Assembly (NCBI GenBank): GCA_034408745.1
Contig: JAWXCM010000320.1
Coordinates: forward strand, 11,364 to 75,363
DNA length: 64,000 nucleotides
Direction: 5' to 3'
DNA from: JAWXCM01 sp034408745
GTDB lineage: Bacteria; Acidobacteriota; Terriglobia; Bryobacterales; Bryobacteraceae
The stretch's first letter is position 1; every line of letters begins with the position of its first letter. Positions 44,669 to 53,733 of the stretch are shown in pieces. The position numbers and the translations under genes were made by a program. Under the pieces are notes generated by a model. It saw nothing but the letters and a program-made list of their open reading frames with translations, did not search any database and was not told where the DNA came from.

Positions 44669-47600
44669 ATGAGACTTTCCGCAATGTTGTCGAAGAATCT
44701 CCTTCCGCTTCTGGCAGGGACCTGTCTGCTTTGGCCCGGGGCAATGTCAGGACAGGACACGCGAGGCATGATCTTCGGGAGGGTGACTGACGCCCAGGCC
44801 GCTCCCGTCCCAAAAGCAACGCTGGTTGTCACCAATACAGACACGAACGTCAACATGACGGTCCAGTCCAACGAATCTGGTTATTACGAGGCGAATTTGC
44901 TGCTTGCAGGCCACTACCAGGTGACGGCGGAGGCTGCCGGATTTGCCAGAGCCCTGCGTAAGGGAATCGAACTCAATGTTTCGCAAAGAATACCGATCAA
45001 CTTCAGTCTGCAAATTGGTTCAGTGTCGGAAACTCTCACGGTCAACGAAGAAGCGCCGCTGATCGAAACTAACAGCGTCTCGTCGGGACGCGTGGTGGAT
45101 AACCGCAGCATCAATGAACTGCCGGTGGCGCGAAACAATCCCGTACTGTTGGCGGCGTTCACTCCAGGCGTTCAGGTCCGCGGCGGCTATCGCACAACCT
45201 CGCACCGCTCCGCTTCTATCGTGACCACTGTGATGTTCACGCCGGGAAACGTCGGAGGGCGCAGCCTTACGGATTCCAGCAACGACTACCTGATGGATGG
45301 CATGCCGAACGTGGGCTTCAATCGCAGAATTGCTTTCATGCCGCATACAGATGCCATCCAGGAGTTCAAAGTGGAGACATCGAACCTCGACCCCTCAGTC
45401 GGCTTCTCTTCCGGCATAAGTATGTCGCTGATGACGAAGGCGGGGACCAATGCGTATCACGGCGTGGCCACGTGGCAGCATATGCAGCAGCGCTGGAACG
45501 CAACTCCATTTTTCATTAAGCAGGCTTATTACAGGAATATCGCAGCGTCGGAAGCAGCTGGAAACGGGACGCTGGCGGGCCAGCTTAGAGGACAGAATCC
45601 GCAGGCACCCGGTCGCACCAACGACTACTCGATAAGTTTCGGCGGTCCCGTCGTAATTCCAAAGTTGATCAACGGTCGCAGCAAGTTGTTTTTCTTTATC
45701 AACTACAACGGCACAAAGGAACGGCTGACCGAGACCACTTCCAACATCAACGTCACCGTCCCCACTCTCCTCAACCGTGCCGGCAATTTTTCCGATCTGC
45801 TCGCGGTGGACCCGACGCGCTATCAGATCTACGACCCGCTCACCATCGCTCGTGATCCGGCGCGCCCAACAAACTACATCCGCCAGCCGTTCGCCGGCAA
45901 CGTCATTCCGGCAAACCGCATGATCAATCCGATGCAGAAGCGGTACGATTCGCTGCTGCCAACGCCCAACAACAATCCCACCAATCCCCGTCAGGAGCCC
46001 CTGAACAACTACATCGCGACTGCGATGCCGTGGATGTTCAATTTCGTCGCGCTCAGTAATCGCATCGACTATCAGTTGTCCAACAACCATCGGTTCTTCG
46101 GCCGCTGGAATTATCACAACTACAAAGAAGACCGGTCAGACTGGACTTACGAGACGCTGCGTGGTCTCTCCAGTGTCGATCTTGAGCGCGGCACACGCGC
46201 GGCGATGCTGGACTGGGTCTACACGCCGACCGCTTCCACGTTTTTCGACTTTGCCTTCTCAGCGAATGAATCGAAGGAAGGACAGCTGGGAACCGTCCCG
46301 AAGGAATACGACGCCACCGATGCGGGCCTGCCGGCCTATCTCGCTGCGAAAGCCGGGGATGAGAGTCACCTTCCTGTTGTGACGCCCGCCGGCTACAGGT
46401 CGTTGAGCCGCGGCTACACCATAACATCCAAGTCTGCCTTATACGGCGCGCGTGCGACGGTCACCCACATTCGAAACACACATACATTCAGCGGCGGCTT
46501 CCAGATGCGCCAGTACTTCCGAACCGGTGGTGGAGGCGGACTGACATCAGGATCATTCGCATTTGACAACTCCTTCACGCGCCGGAATGACGATCTGCTC
46601 ACACCCGCCGGCAGCATCGGCCACAGTTGGGCGTCGTTCCTGCTCGGGTTGCCCAGCAGTATGCAGGCTGAAACGAATGCCAGCTACGCGGTGCACACGC
46701 CAGCCTTTGCGTGGCATGCTCAGGACACGTGGCGTTTATCCCCACGCCTTACGCTGATTCTCGGGTTGCGGTTTGAGTACGAGGGCGGTCTGACCGAACG
46801 GTACAACCGTGCTCTCGCCGATTTCGATCCTTCGCTGGAACTACCCATCACAAGCGCAGCACGCGCCGCGTATGCAAGCAACCCGGTGGCGGAGTTGCCT
46901 GCCGGCAGTTTCAATGTCCGAGGCGGAACGGTATATGCCGGAAGCACGCCTGGGGGACGCAACATCTGGCAGAGTCAACTGATGTTCCTGCCTCGTCTGG
47001 GCGTCGCATATCAATTGGGCTCGAGGACTGTAATTCGGGCAGGCTACGGCGTTTTTTATGATTCGCTGAACGCCAGCTATCTGACTCCTAACCAGTTCGG
47101 ATTCAGCCGCGTCACATCCACCAACCTCACCAATGATTTTGGCGCGAACTGGCTCACAGGAAATCCGCGGGCAGGCGTTTCGCCCCTCGCAGATCCGTTC
47201 CCGGTGCGAGCCGATGGCACACGCTTCGACAGCCCTGTCGCCAACGCAATGGGCTCAATGGCATTCGTTGGCCGTGCCTTCGCCTACAGCAACTATGGAA
47301 TCGAACGTGCCCGGAATCAGCGCTGGCGGATTGGCTTTCAGCGGCAGTTTGGATCGAAGGATTTGATCGAGGTGGCTTATACCGGCAATTACGGCGATCA
47401 TACGTACGTAGCGAGAAACACCAACGCGCTGCCTTCTCAATACTGGGCAACCGGCAATGTGCGCAACGACGCAGCCGCAAGCAGCATGAATCAAAACGTG
47501 CCAAATCCCCTCCGGCTTTCGAATTTTGCATCACTCGCAACAACACATCCCGCCGCGTACCAGCAGATGAGCACGCTGTCTTACTTCACCTCCGCCACCA

Positions 47601-48355
47601 TCCAGAAGCATCAGTTGCTGCGTCCGTACCCGCAGATGTCCGGGTTGACCGACAGCTTCGCGTCTGTCGGTGACGTGACGGCGCATTCACTGGAGGTGAC
47701 CTACACCAAACGTCTCTCACACGGCGTGAACATCAACGCTGGATATACCCGCCTGAACGCACAAACAGCAGATATCTTCGTCAATGAGTTCGATGCGTCT
47801 CCCACACGCCGGCCTTCTGTCTACGGGGCGCCGAACCGGTTCACGGCAACGACGGTAGTTGACCTGCCTTTCGGAAAAGGGCGGCAGCTGGCCAACAGCG
47901 GCTGGATCAGTAAACTGACCGGTGGATTTCAGGTGGGTGTGACCTATGAGTATCAGACCGGCACGCCCATTGATTTCCCCAACCTGTTCTACTACGGCAA
48001 CAAGCTGGATGACATCGCCAACGGCCCGCGCACCATCGGGCAATGGTTCAATACCGCGGACTTCGAACGTACGTCGGCCAGAGCTCCGGGTGCTTATCAT
48101 GCTCGCGTATTTCCCACACGGCTGAACAGCGTTCGCGGTCCGTCGATGAATGACTGGAATGCCAACGCGCAGCGCGAGTTTACTATCACGGAGCGATTCC
48201 GCCTTCAATTCCGGTTCGACGCTTTGAATCTGATGAATCACACGATCTTTTCGAATCCGGATGCCAATCCGGTTGCCACCACATTCGGCAGCATCACGTC
48301 CACGACCGAAGCTCCGAATCGCTATCTGCAGTTTCAGATGAGGCTCCGATTCTAA
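44669..48355 (+). CDS. TonB-dependent receptor with carboxypeptidase-regulatory domain
   Basis: Intact outer-membrane receptor of 1228 residues. Order: signal peptide (about 1-28), carboxypeptidase-regulatory-like domain (about 30-115; GRVTDAQAAPVPKATLVV), plug domain (about 130-260; NEEAPLIETNS, DYLMDGMPNVG), and a long beta-barrel ending QFQMRLRF with the terminal aromatic. Such Oar/SusC-like receptors import oligosaccharides or other large molecules in Acidobacteriota. The stop TAA shares its last base with the ATG of the next gene (TAATG), so translation is coupled to the glycosidase-like protein and the aldolase downstream. It is the probable importer of this locus. Confidence 0.92.
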   Translation: MRLSAMLSKNLLPLLAGTCLLWPGAMSGQDTRGMIFGRVTDAQAAPVPKATLVVTNTDTNVNMTVQSNESGYYEANLLLAGHYQVTAEAAGFARALRKGIELNVSQRIPINFSLQIGSVSETLTVNEEAPLIETNSVSSGRVVDNRSINELPVARNNPVLLAAFTPGVQVRGGYRTTSHRSASIVTTVMFTPGNVGGRSLTDSSNDYLMDGMPNVGFNRRIAFMPHTDAIQEFKVETSNLDPSVGFSSGISMSLMTKAGTNAYHGVATWQHMQQRWNATPFFIKQAYYRNIAASEAAGNGTLAGQLRGQNPQAPGRTNDYSISFGGPVVIPKLINGRSKLFFFINYNGTKERLTETTSNINVTVPTLLNRAGNFSDLLAVDPTRYQIYDPLTIARDPARPTNYIRQPFAGNVIPANRMINPMQKRYDSLLPTPNNNPTNPRQEPLNNYIATAMPWMFNFVALSNRIDYQLSNNHRFFGRWNYHNYKEDRSDWTYETLRGLSSVDLERGTRAAMLDWVYTPTASTFFDFAFSANESKEGQLGTVPKEYDATDAGLPAYLAAKAGDESHLPVVTPAGYRSLSRGYTITSKSALYGARATVTHIRNTHTFSGGFQMRQYFRTGGGGGLTSGSFAFDNSFTRRNDDLLTPAGSIGHSWASFLLGLPSSMQAETNASYAVHTPAFAWHAQDTWRLSPRLTLILGLRFEYEGGLTERYNRALADFDPSLELPITSAARAAYASNPVAELPAGSFNVRGGTVYAGSTPGGRNIWQSQLMFLPRLGVAYQLGSRTVIRAGYGVFYDSLNASYLTPNQFGFSRVTSTNLTNDFGANWLTGNPRAGVSPLADPFPVRADGTRFDSPVANAMGSMAFVGRAFAYSNYGIERARNQRWRIGFQRQFGSKDLIEVAYTGNYGDHTYVARNTNALPSQYWATGNVRNDAAASSMNQNVPNPLRLSNFASLATTHPAAYQQMSTLSYFTSATIQKHQLLRPYPQMSGLTDSFASVGDVTAHSLEVTYTKRLSHGVNINAGYTRLNAQTADIFVNEFDASPTRRPSVYGAPNRFTATTVVDLPFGKGRQLANSGWISKLTGGFQVGVTYEYQTGTPIDFPNLFYYGNKLDDIANGPRTIGQWFNTADFERTSARAPGAYHARVFPTRLNSVRGPSMNDWNANAQREFTITERFRLQFRFDALNLMNHTIFSNPDANPVATTFGSITSTTEAPNRYLQFQMRLRF

Positions 48356-49746
48356 TGCAACTCGACCGCAGGCAATTCCTGCAGACATTCGCCGTGGCCG
48401 GAACCCAACTTCCCGCCAAACCCGCCACGCGGACCACCACCCGGCTGTTCCTGGATCCGCGAGTGGTTGAGAAATCGACACAGGTGTCGATGCACGTAGG
48501 CAAGGTGATGAAGGACACGCGCAACCCTCTGTTTGCCGAGGATCGGCCATGGGAAGTGCGCTACGACAACCTTTATCCGAATATCCATTTCGACGTTGCG
48601 GAGAAGCTCTATAAATGCTGGTACAGTCCGTTCACGATAGACCCGTCCGCAACAGAAACGCCCCGGACCAGCCGGCAGAGCATTCCGTACAAGCCCGACC
48701 GAAAGCGCGAGATGGGTGTTTGCTACGCAACCTCGAAGGATGGCCTCCGCTGGTCAAAGCCCGATCTCGACCTCATCGAGTTTCAGGGGTCGAAGAAGAA
48801 CAACATTGTTGCTCGTGGGCCGCATGGCGCTGGCGTATACTTCGATCCGCATGAGTCGGATCCTTCGCGGCGTTACAAAATGTTGCTGCAGGGGAAATCC
48901 ACTTCGGGTGCGTTCTCTCCCGATGGCCTGCGGTGGACGGAGCCGGTTCCATTCCCCTCGATTGGAGCCATCGGCGACACGCACAATAACGCAATCTACT
49001 CCCAGAACCTGGGACGCTACGTCGCCATTACCCGTTTGTGGGACCGGCCTGCGAAGCAGCGGCTGGTGGGACGCACCGAAAGCATCGATTTCAAAACGTG
49101 GACACCTGCAGTCGAGGTGATGCGGGCTGAGGCCAGCCATCCCGAGAATCAGACCTACGCCATGCCCATCTTCGAGCACGGCAATCTGTTCTTCGGGCTC
49201 CTGATGATCTTCCACGCGCCCAGCGATACCGTTCACTGCGAGCTTGCCTGGAGCGTCGACTCCATTCAGTGGACTCGCCTCGAACCAGGCACTCCGTTCA
49301 TTCCCAAGGGTGCCGCGGGCGAGTCGGACTCGGGATGTGTCTACGCGGGCACCGGGCCCGTGTTCCTCGACAACGAAGTACGCATTTACTACGGAGCGAG
49401 CAATGGCCCGCACACCGGCTGGCGTGATGGGTTCCTGAATTTGGCGCGTGCCCGCACAGATGGGTTTGCATTCGCGGCGCCCTCAGGCGGGCAAGGAACT
49501 ATTCTTACGAAGCCCGTGAAGTTGTCTGGCGATCTTCTCTGCAACATCGACGCTGCGGGTGGCCAGGCAAGGATCGGCATCCCTGGCGCGGACGGGTTCT
49601 CCCTCGATGACGCGATTCCCCTGCGGTCGGATTCCACTCGGCACACATGTCGCTGGAAGAAGCAGAAGACAGAGGCTCTGCACGGACGCGACGTTCAGTT
49701 GGTTGTCGAGTTACAGTCCGCACGTGCGTACAGCTTTCTCACATGA
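48355..49746 (+). CDS. TAT-exported beta-propeller glycosidase-like protein
   Basis: Paralogue-like companion of the 42929 protein, 463 residues. It starts with a TAT-type signal (DRRQFLQTF). The body again has propeller motifs: ATSKDGLRW, SPDGLRWTEP and SVDSIQWTRL, with YVAITRLWD and GTGPVFLDNEVRIYYGAS as later blades. It is distantly GH32/GH43-like, and its S-x-D-G-x-x-W repeats recall the Asp boxes of sialidases with one residue fewer. It is sandwiched between the TonB receptor (TAATG overlap) and a NanA-like lyase (ATGA overlap), so all three act together. Release or trimming of the imported glycan is the inferred role. Confidence 0.77.
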   Translation: MQLDRRQFLQTFAVAGTQLPAKPATRTTTRLFLDPRVVEKSTQVSMHVGKVMKDTRNPLFAEDRPWEVRYDNLYPNIHFDVAEKLYKCWYSPFTIDPSATETPRTSRQSIPYKPDRKREMGVCYATSKDGLRWSKPDLDLIEFQGSKKNNIVARGPHGAGVYFDPHESDPSRRYKMLLQGKSTSGAFSPDGLRWTEPVPFPSIGAIGDTHNNAIYSQNLGRYVAITRLWDRPAKQRLVGRTESIDFKTWTPAVEVMRAEASHPENQTYAMPIFEHGNLFFGLLMIFHAPSDTVHCELAWSVDSIQWTRLEPGTPFIPKGAAGESDSGCVYAGTGPVFLDNEVRIYYGASNGPHTGWRDGFLNLARARTDGFAFAAPSGGQGTILTKPVKLSGDLLCNIDAAGGQARIGIPGADGFSLDDAIPLRSDSTRHTCRWKKQKTEALHGRDVQLVVELQSARAYSFLT

Positions 49747-50621
49747 CATCGAATTTGTCCGGAATTTTTCCTGCGCTGCTGACCCCTCTCACGCCCGCAG
49801 GATCCCTCAACAGGGATTCGCTTGCCCTGTTGCTGGACCGCTTGTACGACGCGGGCTGCAACGGCGTCTACATCGCAGGCTCCACCGGCGAGGGCATGTT
49901 GCTGCCGCTCGAGGTGCGCGAGGCGTTGGCCGAAGCAGTCGTTGAACTCTCACCGCCCGATCGCAAGGTTATCGTGCACGTGGGCGCTAACTCTACCGCG
50001 TCCGCCGTCAGACTGGCCACTCATGCCGAGAGGTGCGGCGCAGACGTCATCAGCAGCATCGCACCAAACGGTCCTTTTTCGATCGATGAAGTGGAGATGT
50101 ATTACCGCACTCTGGCTGAATCCACTTCTCTTCCACTGCTGTTGTATTTCTTTCCGGCTTCATCCCAGTCCGTAACCGGATACGCGCAAATCGAACGTCT
50201 CTGTCGGATTCGAGGCGTGGCGGGCCTGAAGTTCACCAGCTTCGATCTCTACACGTTGAATCGGTGTAAAGCGTTGGGCAAGCTCGTGTTTAACGGACAC
50301 GATGAGGTGCTTGCCGCGGGGCTGCTGATGGGCGCTGACGGCGGAATCGGCAGCATCTACAATCTCGAGCCCCAATTATTCGTATCGTTGTACGCAGCCA
50401 CCCAGGCTGGAGACTGGACTGAAGCCCGGCGGCTGCAGGATCGGGTGAACGCCTTGATTACCATCGTCCTTGGCTATCCCCTGTTTCCCACGCTCAAGTT
50501 AATCCTGCGCTGGCGCGGGATCGATTGCGGCGACTGCGTGCCACCCTGTCGCGCGCTTACAACGGAAGAGCACGAGCGCCTGCACGCCCAACTCGCGACG
50601 GCCGGCTTCGCCGTAAATTAG
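49743..50621 (+). CDS. N-acetylneuraminate lyase-like aldolase
   Basis: Aldolase of the NanA/DapA superfamily, 292 residues, ATG 49743 overlapping the previous stop. Relative to E. coli NanA, GSTGEG (46-51), tyrosine Y135 and Schiff-base lysine K163 (GLKFTSFDLY) are in place. The residues that contact the glycerol side chain of sialic acid also match: D187-E188 in FNGHDE, and S204 in GGIGSIYN. These argue for NanA over DapA and for cleavage of N-acetylneuraminate or a related nonulosonic acid to pyruvate and an amino sugar. nanE, nanK and nagA are not in the window. Cytoplasmic (no signal peptide). Confidence 0.83.
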   Translation: MTSNLSGIFPALLTPLTPAGSLNRDSLALLLDRLYDAGCNGVYIAGSTGEGMLLPLEVREALAEAVVELSPPDRKVIVHVGANSTASAVRLATHAERCGADVISSIAPNGPFSIDEVEMYYRTLAESTSLPLLLYFFPASSQSVTGYAQIERLCRIRGVAGLKFTSFDLYTLNRCKALGKLVFNGHDEVLAAGLLMGADGGIGSIYNLEPQLFVSLYAATQAGDWTEARRLQDRVNALITIVLGYPLFPTLKLILRWRGIDCGDCVPPCRALTTEEHERLHAQLATAGFAVN

Positions 50622-50751
50622 GTCGTTGGCGCGCCGCCCGAACGATCATGTACACTGGCCGTGCTAACGCTTCCCTACCCGATTGGAGTCCAGCGCTGAA
50701 ACGCCGTTGGCTCCACAATGGCTTCGTTCACGGACCCGCTTTCGTCAGTAA

Positions 50752-50996
50752 TTAGGTCTTACGCGCCATTCGGAAGGCACCGGCGTCCTCGATTGCTTCC
50801 GTATTGCGGACCGGGAGCCAGCCGAGATGCGCCCGATCCACCCGGCTTAGCCAGGCAGGCGGGCGGGCCGTCGGCGTCTTACGCGAAACTCACGACGGCA
50901 CGTTGATGGCGACGTTGCGATGGAGCCTGGTGTCGGTCGCACGATACACCGCGCCCAGCCCGCCTTCGCCGAGCCTGGACGCGAAGCGGTAGTGGG
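50752..50996 (-). pseudogene. Ser/Thr kinase N-lobe relic
   Basis: The reverse strand reads SHYRFASRLGEGGLGAVYRA followed by TDTRLHRNVAINV: the glycine loop and the VAIK region of an acidobacterial protein kinase, with lysine replaced by Asn. A TGA follows at 50890-50892; readthrough continues with AHLGWLPVRNTEAIEDAGAF, which resembles degraded N-lobe sequence, then a stop at 50752. No further kinase sequence follows. Confidence 0.7.
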
Positions 50997-51012
50997 ATAT
51001 AGATTCCGGGGC

Positions 51013-51566
51013 TCACGGCTTGAATCCGTTAGTCCAATTCTGGACCACGCTCATCGGTTCGGACGGTGTGCTTTCCAGCGGAGTCAGAATCAGGAACCTC
51101 TGGCCATCCCCGGTTACGTCGTAGCGCGCGGTCGTGTAGGCGTTGTTCATGGCGCGGAAGGTGAACAGCCCCTTTGGTCTGGGTCCTTTGCCCGGAGGGT
51201 TGGACTCGACGAAGACCTGCGGCACGCCGCCGCGCTCGTCGGTGTAGGAGAACCACCGCGCATCCGGCGAGAACCTCCCGAAGGCCCACAGCGATTGCAG
51301 TTCGGCCAGCCGCACAGGCTCCCTGCCGCCCGCAACCGGAACAGCCCACACCACGCCGCGCCCGTCGTCATTCATCACATAAAGCAGATCGCCATTGAGG
51401 GACCAATCACCGGGCAACTTTCGTACGTTGCTCCCCGTCACGATTTCCGTGGCAGGTCCGGTGCGGAACGGGTCTATCGTCTGGATCCTGGCCGCGACCA
51501 AGCAGGACACTCCGGGCGAGCCGCGATCCCTCGGGCGACCACACCGGGGCGAGTCTAGAAGCGTCA
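51013..51566 (-). pseudogene. C-terminal relic of a kinase/PD40 protein
   Basis: Remains of the WD40-like PD40 C-terminus typical of acidobacterial Ser/Thr kinases: RLAPVWSPEGSRLA (different frame, about 51520-51562), then LPGDWSLNGDLLYV, FSPDARWFSYTDERGG, YDVTGDGQRFLIL and the end VVQNWTNGFKP. A frameshift separates the first block. About 45 residues are missing between VESNPPGKGP and RPKGLFTF relative to the usual arrangement. The kinase domain is absent. It ends 17 bp before the N-lobe relic, so two tandem kinase genes probably decayed here. Confidence 0.72.
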
Positions 51567-51578
51567 GCCGGGGAAACC

Positions 51579-51835
51579 GTGCACATCAGCGAAGCCGAAG
51601 CGGTGCGTGACCTTGCCGCCATTCTGCAACGTGTGCAGGCCGGCGCCGAGGTGGTGATCGAACGCGACGCACAACCGTTGGCCGTGATCCGCGCGCCCGC
51701 GCCACCGCGCCGGACCATCTCCGAGTGCATCGCTTTGATGCCAGCCGAGTCCACCGCGACCATCGATTCTGACTTCGAGAAGGATGTCGAAGCCGCTATC
51801 GCCGCGCATAGGGAACCGCCGTCGCCGCCGAACGC
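51579..51835 (+). pseudogene. Phd/YefM-type antitoxin, C-terminus lost
   Basis: Starts at GTG with HISEAEAVRDLAAILQRVQA, the DNA-binding antitoxin fold of Phd/VapB-type proteins, followed by ERDAQPLAVIRA. The frame runs on to 51914, but after HREP (about 51825) it reads the toxin gene out of frame. A deletion apparently removed the last antitoxin codons and the first toxin codons together. Its own stop codon is gone. Confidence 0.72.
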
Positions 51836-52204
51836 CAGGGCAAGAACGCCCGCCAACTTCCTGAAACCGTGGCGCGAGAAACTGGCGACGCTGGGATCGC
51901 CATTTCAGTGGTGACGGTACTCGAACTTGCCCATGGCATCACCCGCGCTGACACAACCGAACGCCGGGAACGGCGGCAACACTTCCTTGACGAGTTGCCG
52001 ATCGGTGTCCCCATACAGCCGGTGACGGTCCAGATCGCCCTCCGTGCGGGACAGATCGACGGCCAGAGCCAGGCGCGAGGCATCCGCATTCCGCTATCGG
52101 ATCTCCTGATCGGGGTGAGCGCGCTGGAACTCGGTTATGGAGTGGGAACAGCCAACGTCCGGCACTTTCAACTGATCCCGGGCCTGCACGTGATCCCGCT
52201 TTAG
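51826..52204 (+). pseudogene. PIN-domain VapC-like toxin, N-terminus deleted
   Basis: The frame reads VAAERQGKNARQLPETVARE, then ISVVTVLELAHGITRAD, LSDLLIGVSALELG and the end LIPGLHVIPL: a VapC RNase. The usual start, M-x-L-D-T/S-S with the first catalytic aspartate, is missing because the sequence joins the antitoxin near 51825. A GTG at 51869 could initiate a fragment without the first Asp, so the nuclease should be inactive. Confidence 0.78.
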
Positions 52205-52375
52205 CCCTTCGGCGCTCGTGGAGCCAGGTGAATTGTTAGCGGATGTCCAACGATCCTCCCGGAATGAGGTCACGTTGCGGCAGCCGGACCGGACTGAAGT
52301 TGACGTTTGCGGAACGTCTGCGACAGACTGGCAACTTCCGCGCGCACATTGCATTTCCCGATACAATGAAGAGCA

Positions 52376-52753
52376 ATGAGCCTCGACGACTACAAGGTCG
52401 TGCTTTACCGGAACAGACCCAGCGGGTGGGTCGCGGAAGTTCCATCGATCCCGGGGTGCCATGCGCTCATGCCTACCCGAGAGTCCGCGCTGACTGAACT
52501 CGCAGCCGTCTTCCAAATGATTTCGGACGAGTACGCGCAGCAAAATCAAGTGCTGCCGGCCGATACCACCGAAATCGTTCATGCCTATGCCCGAGCAGAG
52601 GAGTTTCGGCGCGTAGCGGCGAAGCTCGGATTTCGAAAGACGCGACAAACGGGCAGCCACGAACGCTGGCAGCATCCGGACGGACGAGCAACAACGCACC
52701 GCATCGTGAGTCAATTGGGCATCGACGTGGAGACGTTCGCCCGCCTCCGATAA
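52376..52753 (+). CDS. HicB-HicA-like fusion protein
   Basis: Single frame of 125 residues. Residues 1-65 resemble a HicB antitoxin (YKVVLYRNRPSGWVAEVPSI with PGCHA and a helix ALTELAAVF). From about 68 a HicA-like double-stranded RNA-binding toxin follows: EEFRRVAAKLGFRKTRQTGS with catalytic histidine in GSH, and HPDGRATTHRI. The HicA part appears to lack the segment between ATT and HRIV, including the usual PxH/GTLRxIL region. It is either a deletion relic of a hicBA operon or an unusual fused pair. It has a start codon and a GAAG-type ribosome site, so it may be expressed. Confidence 0.6.
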   Translation: MSLDDYKVVLYRNRPSGWVAEVPSIPGCHALMPTRESALTELAAVFQMISDEYAQQNQVLPADTTEIVHAYARAEEFRRVAAKLGFRKTRQTGSHERWQHPDGRATTHRIVSQLGIDVETFARLR

Positions 52754-53194
52754 GAGATGTTGACTTGACTACAGTAAACGTGGCGCGTCTTTGACGCCCG
52801 TGGGCGGATGACGCTACCCGGAACCGATTCGTCCAGAAGTGAGCCAGAGTGTGAGTTTGGCGTTCGCTCACGGATCGCCGATGATCCGCATGACGTAGTC
52901 CTGCCGCTTGTCGTCATACTGCAGCGTGATGGCCTTATTGCCTTCTCCATTCCCCGCGAGCTCGAGGTTAATTTGCCGCTCCGCAAAATCTCGGCTGAGC
53001 TTTCTTGATTTGAGTGAATGAGCTTCCGAACGTAGAAGAATCCCACCATGTCAGTTGCTCGCAGCGGCAAGGAGAGGGATCCGTCCAGCGGGTCTCGGTC
53101 GAATTTCTCGCAATTTGGACCCTTCGGTGTCGCCATCACGTCTGTGCGGTCCAGGAAGGCCGCAACGGGTGGCAAAGAAGCAAACGGGCAAGCG
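52754..53194. other. Stretch without intact gene; C-terminal coding relic
   Basis: Between the hicBA fusion and the IS4 relic. On the reverse strand, 53050-52868 is an open frame ending in a convincing protein C-terminus (INLELAGNGEGNKAITLQYD, then VMRIIGDP, stop) without a start. A second reverse frame (RDPLDGSLSLPLRATDMVGF) continues out of the IS4 relic. I cannot name either source. Confidence 0.4.
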
Positions 53195-53630
53195 AGTCCG
53201 GCGGGATACAACGGCTCCGCCCCTTCGACTCCGTCCAGCCGGTATTCGATTACCCGCACCACAATTCCGTTGCGCCTGCGCCGCTGTTTCTTCTGCGAGG
53301 GAGAGATGCGGCTGAGGTACGATCCGTCCGGCAGGCGCTGTTCGCAGGACAGCAGAATGTTCTTTCTCAACCGCCACAGCAAGTCCGCACCTGTTGCCGC
53401 CGCCTGCTGCCATATCTCGAACCCGAAAAAGCCGCGGTCCGCCAGACACAACATGCCCTTGTCGAGACTGGGTATTACGGTCTTTGCCAGCGCGATTTCG
53501 CTGGTGGCGTAGTCCGCCATGCGGCTGCCGAAAAGGACATGGGTACCGTCCTCCACCAGTGATACGAAGCGGATCTGTGGGTACGCGCTTGTGCCGCGAC
53601 TGGACCCCGGACGGCCGAAGGCTTCGTCCC
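53195..53630 (-). mobile_element. IS4-family transposase internal fragment
   Basis: Internal part of an IS4-type DDE transposase in frame with the ydcF start (see the pseudogene at 53195-53733). Neither inverted repeats nor target duplications are recognisable. Confidence 0.7.
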
Positions 53631-53733
53631 GTTCCATCGCCAGTTCGAACCGCGCCTCGGACCACGGCGGCAGCAGCCCGCCGGCCCGCACGCCACCCCC
53701 CAGCACCACAATCGCATCGAACCGCTCAGTCAT
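53195..53733 (-). pseudogene. ydcF-like gene interrupted by an IS4 transposase relic
   Basis: The frame begins at 53733 with a YdcF/DUF218 N-terminus (MTERFDAIVVLGGGVRAGG, LPPWSEARFELA). It then switches at about residue 36 (near 53627) to an IS4-family transposase middle: FGRPGSSRG, TSEIALAK, LADRGFFGFEIW with the second catalytic Asp D99, and RLPDGSYLSRI up to VEGAEPLY. Transposase similarity then stops. The rest of ydcF and the transposase ends are missing. The ydcF start overlaps the ThDP-enzyme stop by 8 bp, so this gene was once the second of that operon. Confidence 0.75.

Noticed and set aside
48294..48588. Small minus-strand frames at the TonB/propeller junction
   Set aside because: They are antisense to two coupled, well-supported genes.
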